Source of the DNA: an uncultured Collinsella sp.
GTDB taxonomy: Bacteria > Actinomycetota > Coriobacteriia > Coriobacteriales > Coriobacteriaceae
Assembly: GCA_900754075.1 (NCBI GenBank)
Contig: CAAEBN010000065.1
Span: 1 to 64,000, forward strand
DNA length: 64,000 nucleotides
Direction of reading: 5' to 3'
This document shows, piece after piece, positions 1 to 8,717 of this stretch; positions within the stretch are counted from its first letter, which is position 1, and each line of letters starts with the position of its first letter. The position numbers and the translations under genes are program-made. The notes beneath the pieces are model-generated. The model worked only from the letters and a program-made list of their open reading frames with translations, was not told the origin of the DNA and searched no databases.

Positions 1-224
1 GCACCAACCGAGCCTGCAAGTATTGCCTGGCTAAAGCCGTGCAGGTTTGCCTCCGCATTGGTACGACGAGCTTGAAAGTAAATAGCCTTCTTGCCTTGGA
101 TGAACTCTGTGATAAGGCGCGTTTTACCCACACGACGGCGGCCGTAAATCACAGGCATTTCAAAGGAGCCCGTGCCATGCAGTCGATTGAGCTCGGACAT
201 TTCCGCTGTTCTTCCGATAAACAT
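1..224 (-). CDS. AAA+ ATPase (archaeal-ATPase/DUF234 type), N-terminal part
   Basis: The reading frame starts at 224 and runs off the left edge, so only about 74 residues are visible. They begin MFIGRTAEMSELNRL and contain a Walker A (P-loop) motif, YGRRRVGKTRL, near residues 27-37. This opening is typical of prokaryotic AAA+ ATPases of the archaeal-ATPase class, which often carry a DUF234 C-terminal domain. Their cellular role is poorly known. The start is supported by an AAAGGAAGG ribosome binding site directly upstream (minus strand). A perfect inverted repeat at 241-292 covers the likely promoter, which suggests tight or self-regulated expression. The C-terminal half, needed for a firmer family call, lies outside the window. 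Confidence 0.75.
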   Translation of the reverse strand, partial: MFIGRTAEMSELNRLHGTGSFEMPVIYGRRRVGKTRLITEFIQGKKAIYFQARRTNAEANLHGFSQAILAGSVG

Positions 225-240
225 AGGCCATCCTTCCTTT

Positions 241-292
241 ACGTTATAGCTAGCTATATTATACCTTCCTATAATATAGCTAGCTATAACGT
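241..292. promoter_or_regulatory. Perfect 23-bp inverted repeat over ATPase promoter
   Basis: Arms 241-263 and 270-292 are exact reverse complements separated by CCTTCC. Each arm holds the self-palindrome TATAGCTAGCTATA (245-258 and 275-288), so the site is two identical dyads in mirror arrangement. TATAAT occurs on both strands at the inner ends, and the minus-strand copy (258-263) is well placed to be the -10 box of the ATPase gene starting at 224. A dimeric or tetrameric repressor operator is the simplest reading. A transcribed hairpin is also possible. Confidence 0.6.
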
Positions 293-346
293 AATTCGAC
301 AAGCGGCACACGAAAAGGGGCGATACACCGCCGCACGTGGACCGTT

Positions 347-521
347 CCGGAAAATGTATCCCGTTCTGGAGCCAAAAACTGGGCCGTAGTTTCCGCCAAA
401 CATGTCATCCGGAAAGCGCTTCCCGCTCTGAGCCTGAATTCTGGGATGCACTTTCCGCTGAAGCTTCTACCGGAAAATGCATCCCATTCCGAGCGCTCAT
501 TCCGGGTCACAATTTCCGCAG
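347..521. repeat. Palindromic repeat array A (3 units, about 61-bp period)
   Basis: Three imperfect palindromes of about 50 bp begin at about 347, 409 and 470. The shared pattern is CGGAAAnnGCATCCC, a loop like TTCTGAGCCTGAATT, then GGGATGCACTTTCCG. The short linker between units 2 and 3 (CTGAAGCTTC) is itself nearly palindromic. The same element recurs as five units at 1885-2181, on the other side of the next gene. No transposase is visible in the window. Confidence 0.8.
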
Positions 522-796
522 ATACAAGGCGACAGCCCGCCGCCCTTATCACATACCTTCAAATATGCGATCCAGAAACACAAAACAGCAGATAGAATGC
601 TCTTTTTCAAAAAGTACACGTTCCGAAACTTACCAAGACTTCATATCCAGCTACCGTTCACGGTCGCCGATTACCGCCCACCGATTCAAACAAGAAATAT
701 GTCGCCAAAAGCAGGTCATCTACCTGCATGGTTAGATTTTGGTCAGCTTTTGGTCGGCTGAGCGGCAAGTTCCAGCTGATACGTTTTTGCTACCCA
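522..796. other. Non-coding stretch upstream of the 332-aa gene
   Basis: This stretch is lower in GC than its surroundings. I see no convincing gene, RNA or repeat in it. It presumably holds the promoter of the gene at 814, but no clear -35/-10 pair can be assigned by eye. Confidence 0.4.
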
Positions 797-813
797 AAAG
801 GAGGCGGTAGCTC

Positions 814-1812
814 ATGACCCATTGCAATGACCAGCTCATCGATCAACTACTCACCCAAGCCGAACAAGAGGGGCGCTGCCTGATTCCCCCGAGCACGGCG
901 ATCCGAAAAGCGCTCCTTCGGCGCACCGGCAGCGCGGTCGTCTCCCCCATGCCGGGACTGTTCGCGCGAAAAACGCGCTGGGATGAACTCAACCGAGCGC
1001 AACGCCATTGCGAGATTATCCGCGCCCTTGCGATCATCCATCCCGATTGGACGTTCTGCTCGTTTTCGGCAGCTTGCCTGCTGGGGCTCGAGGTCTCGTG
1101 GCGACACCTGAACGTCGTGCATGTTTGCAGCTCGACAAAGCCGTCGGCTCGTCCGGGCGCACATATTCAGCGACACCAGATTGAGCCGGCCGGAGCAATA
1201 TGCAGAGCCGGCATATCGGTAACGCCGCGCATCCAAACGGCCACAGATTGCCTGCTGCAAACTGGTTTTGCCGACGGCATGCCCATTGCCGATTCGGCGA
1301 TCTCAAAGCTCGGCCTTGCGCCGGAACAGCTGATGGAGGCCGTCGAGCAACGAGCGACCGCCCGCAATGGTCGCGCGATTCGTACCGCCCTCACAACGCT
1401 TCGATATGCCGACGCCCGCGCCGAGAGCGGCGGGGAATCGGTCGCCCGCGCCGTCATGATCGAGACGGGCTTTGCGCCCGACTGGCTTCAATACGAGTTG
1501 ACGGACCCCTTCGATTCGGCCAAGCCCATACGAACGGACTTTGCCTGGGAGCGCCAGGCGCGAGAACTCACACTGGGAGAACTCGACGGGCTCATCAAAT
1601 ATACCGACCAGACCATGCTGGCCGGACGCACCACCGCCGAGGCGCTCGTTGCCGAACGACAGCGCGAGGCGCACCTATCGCTCTACGGTCACCCCCTGCT
1701 GCGCTTTACCATGAACGAGGTCCGCTCGGCAGGAATGCTCGCCAAAAAGCTGCAGACGGCAGGCATCCGACAGACCGCGCTGCCGACATGGCTCAACGAG
1801 GTGGACCTGTAG
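814..1812 (+). CDS. Unknown 332-aa protein, possible PD-(D/E)XK/DUF559-like nuclease fold
   Basis: The family is not firmly recognised. A strong RBS (AAAGGAGG, 797-804) supports the ATG at 814. The N-terminal half has Cys/Trp-rich stretches reminiscent of AbiEi-like winged-helix proteins of actinobacteria. The C-terminal third reads like the actinobacterial DUF559/Vsr-like fold: an ESGGES segment near 204-209, an acidic residue in RTDFAW (D242), GELDGLIKY (E256, K262), and a closing HPLLRFTMNEV strand near 293-303. An acidic-acidic-Lys arrangement would fit a PD-(D/E)XK nuclease core, but the catalytic residues are inferred from pattern only. The gene lies alone between two blocks of the 62-bp palindrome array. 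A defence or antitoxin-like role is possible but not shown. Confidence 0.55.
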   Translation: MTHCNDQLIDQLLTQAEQEGRCLIPPSTAIRKALLRRTGSAVVSPMPGLFARKTRWDELNRAQRHCEIIRALAIIHPDWTFCSFSAACLLGLEVSWRHLNVVHVCSSTKPSARPGAHIQRHQIEPAGAICRAGISVTPRIQTATDCLLQTGFADGMPIADSAISKLGLAPEQLMEAVEQRATARNGRAIRTALTTLRYADARAESGGESVARAVMIETGFAPDWLQYELTDPFDSAKPIRTDFAWERQARELTLGELDGLIKYTDQTMLAGRTTAEALVAERQREAHLSLYGHPLLRFTMNEVRSAGMLAKKLQTAGIRQTALPTWLNEVDL

Positions 1813-1884
1813 GAGCTGCTAGGCCACGCATCGCCGGATCGCACCCCCCCCTATTTGGGCCGCGTTTTCCCAACGACCACGCCA

Positions 1885-2181
1885 ACGGAAAGCGCGTCCC
1901 AGCCTGGACGCTCAAAACGGGACGCACTTTCCGGATAGCGGGCCTAGCGGAAAGCGTGTCCCGGAATCAGGTCTCGGAACGGGTCGTGCTTTCCGGTTGA
2001 GTCCTTCAGCGAAAAACGCATCCCGGAATAAACGCTCAAACTGGGATGCGCTTTCCAAACGACCGGCCAGCGGAAACCGCATCCCATTCTGAGGCACGAT
2101 TCCGGGACGCATTTTCCGCTTGAGGCTTCAACCGGAAAATGCAACCCACGTTGGAGCCAAATTCCGGGATGCAGTTTCCGC
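1885..2181. repeat. Palindromic repeat array B (5 units, 61-62-bp period)
   Basis: Five palindromic units begin at 1885, 1947, 2009, 2070 and 2132, with spacings of 62, 62, 61 and 62. Each starts CGGAAA or similar, carries a GCATCCC-type left arm and ends with GGGATGC-type plus TTTCCG. Linkers such as TTGAGGCTTCAA (about 2120-2131) and TTGAGTCCTTCA are small palindromes, so large and small dyads alternate. Units differ by point changes that often keep the pairing, as in REP/BIME-like elements and unlike CRISPR repeats. Confidence 0.85.
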
Positions 2182-2189
2182 TCCAAACA

Positions 2190-2222
2190 AAAGGCCCCGG
2201 CTCGCGATGGAGTCGGGGCCAA
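2190..2222 (-). terminator. Rho-independent terminator of the xdh operon
   Basis: GGCCCCG (2193-2199) pairs with CGGGGCC (2214-2220). Read on the minus strand, the stem is followed by TTTTG. It lies about 70 bases beyond the stop of the xanthine dehydrogenase gene and is the natural end of the purine operon. Confidence 0.75.
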
Positions 2223-2288
2223 AGGCGCAGTGTATGTAGTTGATGCTGAGCGCGAACCGCCCGTCAGCAATGCTGTCCGCGCTCTACC

Positions 2289-5066
2289 CTACCCGCGGTT
2301 GCGGACGCGGCTGTAGGGCGTATCCACCATGGGCAGATCTGGACGCAGCTTGCCGTCAAATGCGCGGTAGGCGTTCTGTACGGCGGGCGCCGTGGGGATC
2401 GTTGCGATCTCGCCGATGCCCTTGCCGCCATATGCCACGGGCAGCAGCTCGTCCTTCTCCACGTAGATGGCGTGGATATCCGGAATCTCGGGCGCACGGA
2501 ACAGCCCGAGCGTGCCGTACCTTGCCTGGGGTACGCAGTCCTTGAGCGGCCAATCCTCGGTAAGCGCATAGCCCATACCCATGAGCACGCCGCCTTCGAT
2601 CTGACCCTGGATGGAGATGGGATTGACCACCTTGCCGGAATCGTGCGCGGCATAGACCTCGCTCACGCGGCCGTCATCATCCAAAATGACCACATGCGCG
2701 GCAAAGCCGTAGCAGATGTGGCTCTTGGGGTTGGGAGCATCCGCACCCAGCTTGTCGGTCGGCTCCAGGTACACGTAGCCAAACTCGCATCCCTCGAGCG
2801 CCTTGATGGCGGCCGCGGGATCCTGAGGATGCATACCCTGGCCGGCGACGAGCTCCTGCGTGTGCAGCTGATAGGCGCGACCGTCGTCGTACTCGATCTT
2901 GACGCCGTCGCCATGCGCGCTCACCGGGGCGGTAGGCGCAGGCTTGCCGGCCTCGATGTCAAGCATGGCATCGCGCAGCAGGAAGGCGGCACCGCGCACG
3001 GCCTCGCCGGTCACGACCGTCTGACGCGAGCCAGACGTGGTGCCGGAATCGGGAGCGTTCTCGGTGGAGCACTCGCCGTTGGCAATGCAGCGAAGCGGCA
3101 GGCCGCATGCCTCGGCAACGTCCTGCAAAAAGACGGTGTTGCAGCCCTGGCCGATGTCGGACGTGGCGGCATAGACCACAGCCACGCCATCCTCGATGCG
3201 AATCTTGCAGCGGCCGGCATCGGGCAGGCCCACACCCACACCGGCGTTCTTCATGGCGCAGGCGATACCGGCATGTCCGGGATGCGCATAGTAGGCATCC
3301 TTGACCTCGAGCAGCGTCTCCTTAAGCGCCGTGGAGCAGTCGGCGATCTGGCCGTTGGGCAGAACCTCGCCCGGCTCGATGGCATTACGGTAACGAATCT
3401 CCCACGGGTCCAGGCCGACCTTCTCTGCCAGCAAGTCGATCAGGCTCTCGAGCGCAAACTCGGACTGGCAAACGCCAAAGCCGCGGTACGCGCCGGCGGG
3501 CGGGTTGTTAGTGTAGTAGCCAAAACCGCGAATGTCGGTGTTCTGGTACTTGTAGGGACCGACGGCGTGCGTGCAGGCGCGCTCGAGCACCGGGCCGCAC
3601 AGCGACGCGTAAGCACCGGTGTCAAAGTTGATCTCGCAGTCCAGACCGGTAAAGTTGCCCTCGGCATCGCAGCCCAGCGTAAAGGTGCCGTCCATGGCAT
3701 GACGCTTGGGATGGAACGCGAGCGACTCGGCGCGCGTGAGTTTGCACTTCACGGGACGCTGGAACTTATATGCGGCGAGCGCGGCCAGGTGCTGGATGGA
3801 CACGTCCTCCTTGCCGCCAAAGCCGCCGCCCACAAGCATGGTCTCGACGACCACGCGCTCGGGCTCGTTGTCCCAGCCAAACATGTGGGCACACTCTTTG
3901 CGTGTGTCGTAGGCGCCCTGGTCGGTCGACTGCACCTTGACGCCGTTCTTGTACGGGAAGGCGACGGCGCACTCGGGCTCCAAGAAGGCATGCTCGGTAA
4001 AGGGCGTGGTAAAGCGCTGCGTCACGGTGAACGCGCTTTCGGCCAGCGCCTTGGCGGCGTCGCCGCGCGTCACGTGGCGGCTCTGGCACACGTTGTCCTT
4101 GAGCTCCACCGTGTTGCCAAAGGCAAAGAAGCTGTCGTGCAGGCGCGGGGCGTCGGCGGCCTTAGCCTCAACGATGTTGCGCACGGGCTCCAGCGGCTCG
4201 TAATCAATCTTTACGAGCTTCTTGGCCTTCTCGAGCGTCGCCTCGTCCTCGGCAACCACCAGCACGATGGCATCGCCCACGCAGCGGGTGATATCGCCCT
4301 GGGCGATCATGACGTCCCAGTCCTGGATAAGGTGGCCGACCTGGTTGACCGGCACGTCCTCGGCGCGCAGGGTGCCCACCACACCGGGCAGGGCCTCGGC
4401 CTTGGAGGTGTCGATGGAGAGCACGCGGGCGCGCGGATACTTGGAGCGCACGGCGCTGGCATAGGTCAGGCCCGGCTGATCGAGCTCGTCGATGTCGTCG
4501 GGATACTTGCCCTCGCCGAGCACCTTCTTGCGCACGTCAATACGGAAGGCGCGCTTGCCCACGCCGTAGTCATCGCCGCGCTCCAGGTCCTCGTCGATCT
4601 GCTTTTCGCCGCGGAGCACCGCAGCGGCCAGCGAGATGCCCTCGATAATCTTTTTGTAGCCGGTGCAGCGGCAGACGTTACCGCGAATGGCGTACTTGAT
4701 CTGCTCCTCGGTGGGCTCGGGATCCTCGGCGATGAGCGCCGCACCCGCCATGACCATGCCGGGGATGCAAAAGCCGCACTGCACAGCGCCCACGGCGCCA
4801 AAGGCGTACACAAAGGCCTCGCGCACGTCCTGGGGCAGGCCCTCGACGGTCACGATGTTGCGGCCGGCGGCAAGAGCGGTGGTCAGTACGCACGCCTTGA
4901 CGGCCGCACCGTCCACATGGATGGTGCAGGTACCGCAAGCACCTTCGGAGCAGCCGTCCTTGGCGGAATGGATATGCAGGTCGTCGCGCAGGTAGCGCAG
5001 CAGCGGTTTATTCTCCGTCGTCGTGCGCTCGACGCCGTTAACGGTAAAAGTGAATTCCTGTGCCAT
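2289..5066 (-). CDS. Xanthine dehydrogenase family molybdoenzyme, fused 2Fe-2S and molybdopterin domains
   Basis: This 925-aa molybdenum hydroxylase matches the selenium-dependent xanthine dehydrogenase type. Residues 1-145 carry both 2Fe-2S clusters: a plant-ferredoxin-like set (C39, C44, C47, C59) and an all-helical set (C97, C100, C132, C134). The rest is the hammerhead and molybdopterin-binding domains, ending with GGKGIGEIAT, which holds the conserved active-site Glu. No FAD domain is present, so electrons must leave through a partner. The polyferredoxin and the flavoprotein YgfK encoded just upstream are obvious candidates. The RBS AAGGGAA precedes the ATG, and only 12 bases separate this gene from the ferredoxin gene. 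Likely reaction: oxidation of hypoxanthine/xanthine, or the reverse, in anaerobic purine breakdown. Substrate and selenium dependence are inferred from family and neighbours. Confidence 0.88.
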   Translation of the reverse strand: MAQEFTFTVNGVERTTTENKPLLRYLRDDLHIHSAKDGCSEGACGTCTIHVDGAAVKACVLTTALAAGRNIVTVEGLPQDVREAFVYAFGAVGAVQCGFCIPGMVMAGAALIAEDPEPTEEQIKYAIRGNVCRCTGYKKIIEGISLAAAVLRGEKQIDEDLERGDDYGVGKRAFRIDVRKKVLGEGKYPDDIDELDQPGLTYASAVRSKYPRARVLSIDTSKAEALPGVVGTLRAEDVPVNQVGHLIQDWDVMIAQGDITRCVGDAIVLVVAEDEATLEKAKKLVKIDYEPLEPVRNIVEAKAADAPRLHDSFFAFGNTVELKDNVCQSRHVTRGDAAKALAESAFTVTQRFTTPFTEHAFLEPECAVAFPYKNGVKVQSTDQGAYDTRKECAHMFGWDNEPERVVVETMLVGGGFGGKEDVSIQHLAALAAYKFQRPVKCKLTRAESLAFHPKRHAMDGTFTLGCDAEGNFTGLDCEINFDTGAYASLCGPVLERACTHAVGPYKYQNTDIRGFGYYTNNPPAGAYRGFGVCQSEFALESLIDLLAEKVGLDPWEIRYRNAIEPGEVLPNGQIADCSTALKETLLEVKDAYYAHPGHAGIACAMKNAGVGVGLPDAGRCKIRIEDGVAVVYAATSDIGQGCNTVFLQDVAEACGLPLRCIANGECSTENAPDSGTTSGSRQTVVTGEAVRGAAFLLRDAMLDIEAGKPAPTAPVSAHGDGVKIEYDDGRAYQLHTQELVAGQGMHPQDPAAAIKALEGCEFGYVYLEPTDKLGADAPNPKSHICYGFAAHVVILDDDGRVSEVYAAHDSGKVVNPISIQGQIEGGVLMGMGYALTEDWPLKDCVPQARYGTLGLFRAPEIPDIHAIYVEKDELLPVAYGGKGIGEIATIPTAPAVQNAYRAFDGKLRPDLPMVDTPYSRVRNRG

Positions 5067-5078
5067 GGTGATTCCCTT

Positions 5079-5558
5079 CTACACGCCGGCGGCGATGCCG
5101 GTGCGGTCGTGGATGGCGCCATGCGGGCAGACGACGGCGCACATGCCGCACGACAGGCAGTCCACGCCGTCGATATGGGCGCAGTTGTCCTCGATGCGGA
5201 TAGCGCCGGCAGGGCACTTTTTAGCGCACATGCCGCAACCGATGCAGCTCGTGTCGCAGATCTTGCGAGCGATGGCGCCCTTATCGGTGTTGTTGCAGCG
5301 CACCAGAATGTTCTGGTAGCCGGGAACGAAGGCAATCACGCGCTGCGGGCACGCCATGCCGCACAGGCCACAGCCCGTGCACTTGGAGCGATCCACGCGG
5401 GCGATGCCATCGACCAGCGCAATGGCGCCGTGGGGGCAGGCCGTGACGCAGGCGCCACAGCCAATGCAGCCTTCGCTGCAGCGGGCGTCGCCGCCTGCGG
5501 AGGCGCAACCGCTTCCGCAGGCAACGTAGGCCACGTTATGTTGAATGGATTTGGCCAT
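5079..5558 (-). CDS. Polyferredoxin with four 4Fe-4S motifs
   Basis: A 159-aa protein with four CxxCxxCxxxCP motifs (CIGCGACVTACP, CTGCGLCGMACP, CIGCGMCAKKCP, CLSCGMCAVVCP) plus extra N-terminal cysteines near AYVACGSGC. That opening resembles the cluster-binding part of RnfB. It should act as a soluble electron carrier between the molybdenum hydroxylase and YgfK or a membrane complex. It sits 11 bases after ygfK and 12 before the xanthine dehydrogenase gene in the same orientation, so the three are almost certainly co-transcribed. The electron partner is inferred from position only. Confidence 0.85.
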   Translation of the reverse strand: MAKSIQHNVAYVACGSGCASAGGDARCSEGCIGCGACVTACPHGAIALVDGIARVDRSKCTGCGLCGMACPQRVIAFVPGYQNILVRCNNTDKGAIARKICDTSCIGCGMCAKKCPAGAIRIEDNCAHIDGVDCLSCGMCAVVCPHGAIHDRTGIAAGV

Positions 5559-5569
5559 AAGAGACTCGC

Positions 5570-8569
5570 CTATTTCTTAAGAAGGTACGAATAGTTGTCG
5601 CGCACGGCCCTGATGGTCAGGCGGACGGCCTCGGGAAGGCCGGTGTTGACGGCATCGACCGAGACGGTACGGACGGTGCCGGCGACGCGGACCTTAAAGT
5701 GGTCCTCGTCCACGGCCAGGAAGCCCTCGTTCTCGGAGTTCTCCATGTCCTGCTCGCTCCAGAACAGGGTGAGCTTGTCCTTGTAGGGACGACCCTCCTG
5801 GTAAGGGCAGAACACGGCGCAGTTGCCGCACTCGTTGCACATGCCGTCGACATGGACGACCTGATGCTTGGCCAGGCCCGGCACCTTAATTGCCACGTTG
5901 GCGCGGTTGGGGCACACGTCGCAGCAGACCTCGCACACCGAGCCGCAGCCCAGGCAGCGGGTCTTGGTGCAGTTGCGCTTGTCGCGGCACAGCGACCCCT
6001 TGCGCTCGTAGCAGGTGTCCTCGCGACCGGCCTGCTCGTTGCAGTCGGCGTACTTGATAAAGTCCACGCCGGCGATGGCGCGGGCGACTTCGGCGGCGTC
6101 GGCAATAGCCTCGACCACGGTGGCCGGACCGCGACGGCAGTCGCCGGCAGCCCAAACGCCCTCGACGCCGGTGGAGGTGGCGGCAAGACGGCCGCGACGG
6201 TCGTGCTCGACGCCCGCGGCATCGTACAGGCTGGCATCGATGCCCTCGCCCACGGCACAGATCACCGTGGTGGCGGAAAGCTCGACGGTCTCGCCCGTGG
6301 CGACGGGGCTGCGACGGCCGCTTGCATCCGGCTCGCCGAGTTCCATAACGTCGCAGGTCAGCACGGAGCCGTTGAGCGCCTTGGGCGCCAGCAGCTCGCA
6401 GAACTCAACGCCGTCGGCAAGAGCAAGATCGAGCTCTTCCTCGTCGGCGGGCATCTGCTTCTTGGTGCGGCGATACACCAGGCGCACGTTCTTCACGCCA
6501 GCAAGGCGCTTGGCCACGCGGGCCGCGTCCATGGCGGTGTTGCCGGCGCCAATGACCACGACGTCCTCACCCAGCTCGAGCTTCTCGCCCTTCTTGGCGG
6601 CCTCGAGGAACTCCAGCACATCGAGCTCGGCACCCTCGCCCAAGCCCGCAGAGCCGGGCATCCAGGCACCGGTGGCCACGACCACGTCGGTAAAGCCCTG
6701 GGCCTTGAGCTCGTCGATGGAATCAACGCGAGCGTTGAGCTGCACCTTGGCGCCAAAGGCCAGGCAGAGCTCGGCATCGTGGGAGATATCGTCGCTGGCG
6801 ATACGGAACTCGGGGATCACGTGACGGACCACGCCTCCGAGCGAGTCGCGGGCCTCAAAGATGGTGACGGGCACGCCGGCACGCGTCAGGAAGAACGCCG
6901 TCGCCAGGCCGGCCGGGCCGCCGCCGATAACGGCAACGTTGCGCTCGCCGACGTTGGCAATAGCCTGGGCGCGCAGCTTGGGCAGCACGGCGGTCATGGC
7001 CTCGCGGGCGGCCTTGAGCTTGCTGGCGCGAATCTGGGCGCCCTCGGGCTCGTAGAACGCACGCTCGCAGGCACGGCCGCAGGGATGCGGGCAGATGGTG
7101 CCGGTAATGAACGGCAGGGCATTGCGCTCGATGATGATGTTGAGTGCGTCCTCGTAGCGGCCCTCGTCAACAGCCGCCAGGTAGGCGGGAATATCCTGCT
7201 GGATGGGGCAGCTCGTACGGCACGGCGTGGTAAAGCAGTCGGAAAGCGGGCTCTTGCCGGCAACCTTGCGGTCGGGCAGCGGGCGCAGCGGCTTCTTGTA
7301 GAGCGGGTTGGTGAGCGAGTCGGTCTGGATCGCAGTCACGGCCTCGAGAGAGACGCCCGCGAACGGCTTGCCATCCAGGTCGGTAAACTCACCGGCCATC
7401 TGGCTAAAGCGCTCGTAGCCACCGGGCTTGAGCACGTCGGTCGCCAGGGTGACGGGCCAAATGTCGGCATCGTACAGGGCGCGGATGTTGTAGACCGTAG
7501 CACCGCCGGAGTAGCTGATGCGCAGCTTGCCGTCGAACTGCTCGGTAATGCGACGGGCGGCCTCGATGGTCAGCGAGAACAGCGAACGGCCGGACATGTA
7601 CATCTCGGTGGAGGGCAGCTCGTTTCTCGTCACGTCGACGGGGAACGTGTTGGTCAGCTTGACGCCAAACTCCAGGCCGCGCTCGGCGCACAGGGCAATC
7701 AGGCGCTCGAACATAGGCACGGCATCGGCCCACTGCAGGTCCTCGCGGAAGTGCGTGTCATCGAAGACGATGTAGTCAAAGCCCAGCTCGTTCAGACGCT
7801 GGCGGGCAAACTCATAGCCCAGCAGCGTGGGGTTGCACTTGATGTAGGTGTTGAGGCCCTTCTCGGTGATGAGGTAGGTCGCGATGCGCTCGATCTCGGC
7901 CGGCGGGCAGCCGTGCAGGGTGGACTCCGTGATGGAGTTGGACACGCGCGCCGGGATGGATTCGACAAATGCGGCGTCGACATGCTCAAACTTGTCCAGG
8001 TTGGCAAGCGCCCATGCGCGGCACTCATTCCAGACGTCAGAGCCGCTGGCGTCCTTCATGCCCTCGATGTAGGCATCGACCTTGGGGCTCTTAATACCCT
8101 CGAGGTCATAGCCCACCGACATGTTGAAGACAAAGCCGTCCGGGCTGCCCAGGCCGTACTCGCGAGCGATCAGGTGGCAGGCAAACCATGCCTTCACGTA
8201 CTCGGCAAAGGCCTGCGGAACCTCGAGCTCGGTCGACCACTCGCAGTTGTAGCACTCGTCCTGCGCCACAATGCAGGGTTTGTTCACACACTTGGAGAGC
8301 TCCTCGCCATCCATAACCTGAACGGTCTTGAGCTCAAAGAAACGAGAACCGGCCACGTAGGATGCCACGATGTTCTGGGCCAGCTGCGTGTTGGGACCGG
8401 CGGCCGGGCCAAACGGAGTCTCGATGCGCTCGTCAAAAATGGGAAGCGCGCCCTCCTGGTTGGTCGTGACCATCTTGCGCACGCCAAAGACGGCGCCCTG
8501 GGTCTTGTGCTCCTCGATGATCCAGTTCATCAGCTGCGAAAACGGGATCGGCCTCATGATGTCGCTCAT
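5570..8569 (-). CDS. ygfK: YgfK-type putative selenate reductase / FeS flavoprotein
   Basis: A 999-aa protein collinear with YgfK. Residues 1-430 form a dihydroorotate-dehydrogenase-like part. A glutamate-synthase-type FeS region follows (C445, C450, C454 and C493, C497, C501). Next are an FAD Rossmann motif (IGGGPAG, about 548-554), an NAD(P) Rossmann motif (IGAGNTAMD, about 673-681), and C-terminal 4Fe-4S motifs (CLGCGSVC and CNECGNCAVFCP). I chose the start MSDIMRPIPF at 8569 because GAGAGGAG lies just upstream; an in-frame start further up has no such site. YgfK belongs to the selenium-dependent molybdenum hydroxylase gene set and to anaerobic purine/uric-acid clusters of gut bacteria. 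The named selenate reductase activity is historical; an NAD(P)H-linked electron-transfer role fits the domains better. Confidence 0.9.
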   Translation of the reverse strand: MSDIMRPIPFSQLMNWIIEEHKTQGAVFGVRKMVTTNQEGALPIFDERIETPFGPAAGPNTQLAQNIVASYVAGSRFFELKTVQVMDGEELSKCVNKPCIVAQDECYNCEWSTELEVPQAFAEYVKAWFACHLIAREYGLGSPDGFVFNMSVGYDLEGIKSPKVDAYIEGMKDASGSDVWNECRAWALANLDKFEHVDAAFVESIPARVSNSITESTLHGCPPAEIERIATYLITEKGLNTYIKCNPTLLGYEFARQRLNELGFDYIVFDDTHFREDLQWADAVPMFERLIALCAERGLEFGVKLTNTFPVDVTRNELPSTEMYMSGRSLFSLTIEAARRITEQFDGKLRISYSGGATVYNIRALYDADIWPVTLATDVLKPGGYERFSQMAGEFTDLDGKPFAGVSLEAVTAIQTDSLTNPLYKKPLRPLPDRKVAGKSPLSDCFTTPCRTSCPIQQDIPAYLAAVDEGRYEDALNIIIERNALPFITGTICPHPCGRACERAFYEPEGAQIRASKLKAAREAMTAVLPKLRAQAIANVGERNVAVIGGGPAGLATAFFLTRAGVPVTIFEARDSLGGVVRHVIPEFRIASDDISHDAELCLAFGAKVQLNARVDSIDELKAQGFTDVVVATGAWMPGSAGLGEGAELDVLEFLEAAKKGEKLELGEDVVVIGAGNTAMDAARVAKRLAGVKNVRLVYRRTKKQMPADEEELDLALADGVEFCELLAPKALNGSVLTCDVMELGEPDASGRRSPVATGETVELSATTVICAVGEGIDASLYDAAGVEHDRRGRLAATSTGVEGVWAAGDCRRGPATVVEAIADAAEVARAIAGVDFIKYADCNEQAGREDTCYERKGSLCRDKRNCTKTRCLGCGSVCEVCCDVCPNRANVAIKVPGLAKHQVVHVDGMCNECGNCAVFCPYQEGRPYKDKLTLFWSEQDMENSENEGFLAVDEDHFKVRVAGTVRTVSVDAVNTGLPEAVRLTIRAVRDNYSYLLKK

Positions 8570-8667
8570 AGTGAGCTCCTCTCTGTAACGCCCGGCGAGA
8601 CCGCGCGGCGGGCGCAAATACGGTGTAGCGCTAGCACAGCGCCGGCGACCCCGCGGAGGTCGCCTAT

Positions 8668-8703
8668 ACGCGCGTCGGATGCGGCGAAACATCCGACGCG
8701 CGT
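8668..8703. other. Strong hairpin between ssnA and ygfK
   Basis: Arms 8668-8681 and 8690-8703 are perfect 14-bp complements around the loop CGGCGAAA. No T-tract follows on the minus strand. Inside a long operon, such a stem more likely marks RNA processing, 3'-end protection of the upstream message or partial attenuation than full termination. Confidence 0.6.
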
Positions 8704-8717
8704 GAATCTACTTGTAA

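Noticed and set aside
39..735. Plus-strand open frames across the left-end repeats
   Set aside because: They overlap the ATPase gene on the other strand or read through palindromic repeats, with no RBS or family similarity.
347..2181. The regular 62-bp repeats as a CRISPR array
   Set aside because: The units are long palindromes that vary in sequence, linkers are only about 12 bases and themselves palindromic, and no cas genes are nearby.
2289..8569. Selenocysteine codons in the xdh or ygfK genes
   Set aside because: Both frames are full length without internal TGA. Selenium in this enzyme group is a separate cofactor.
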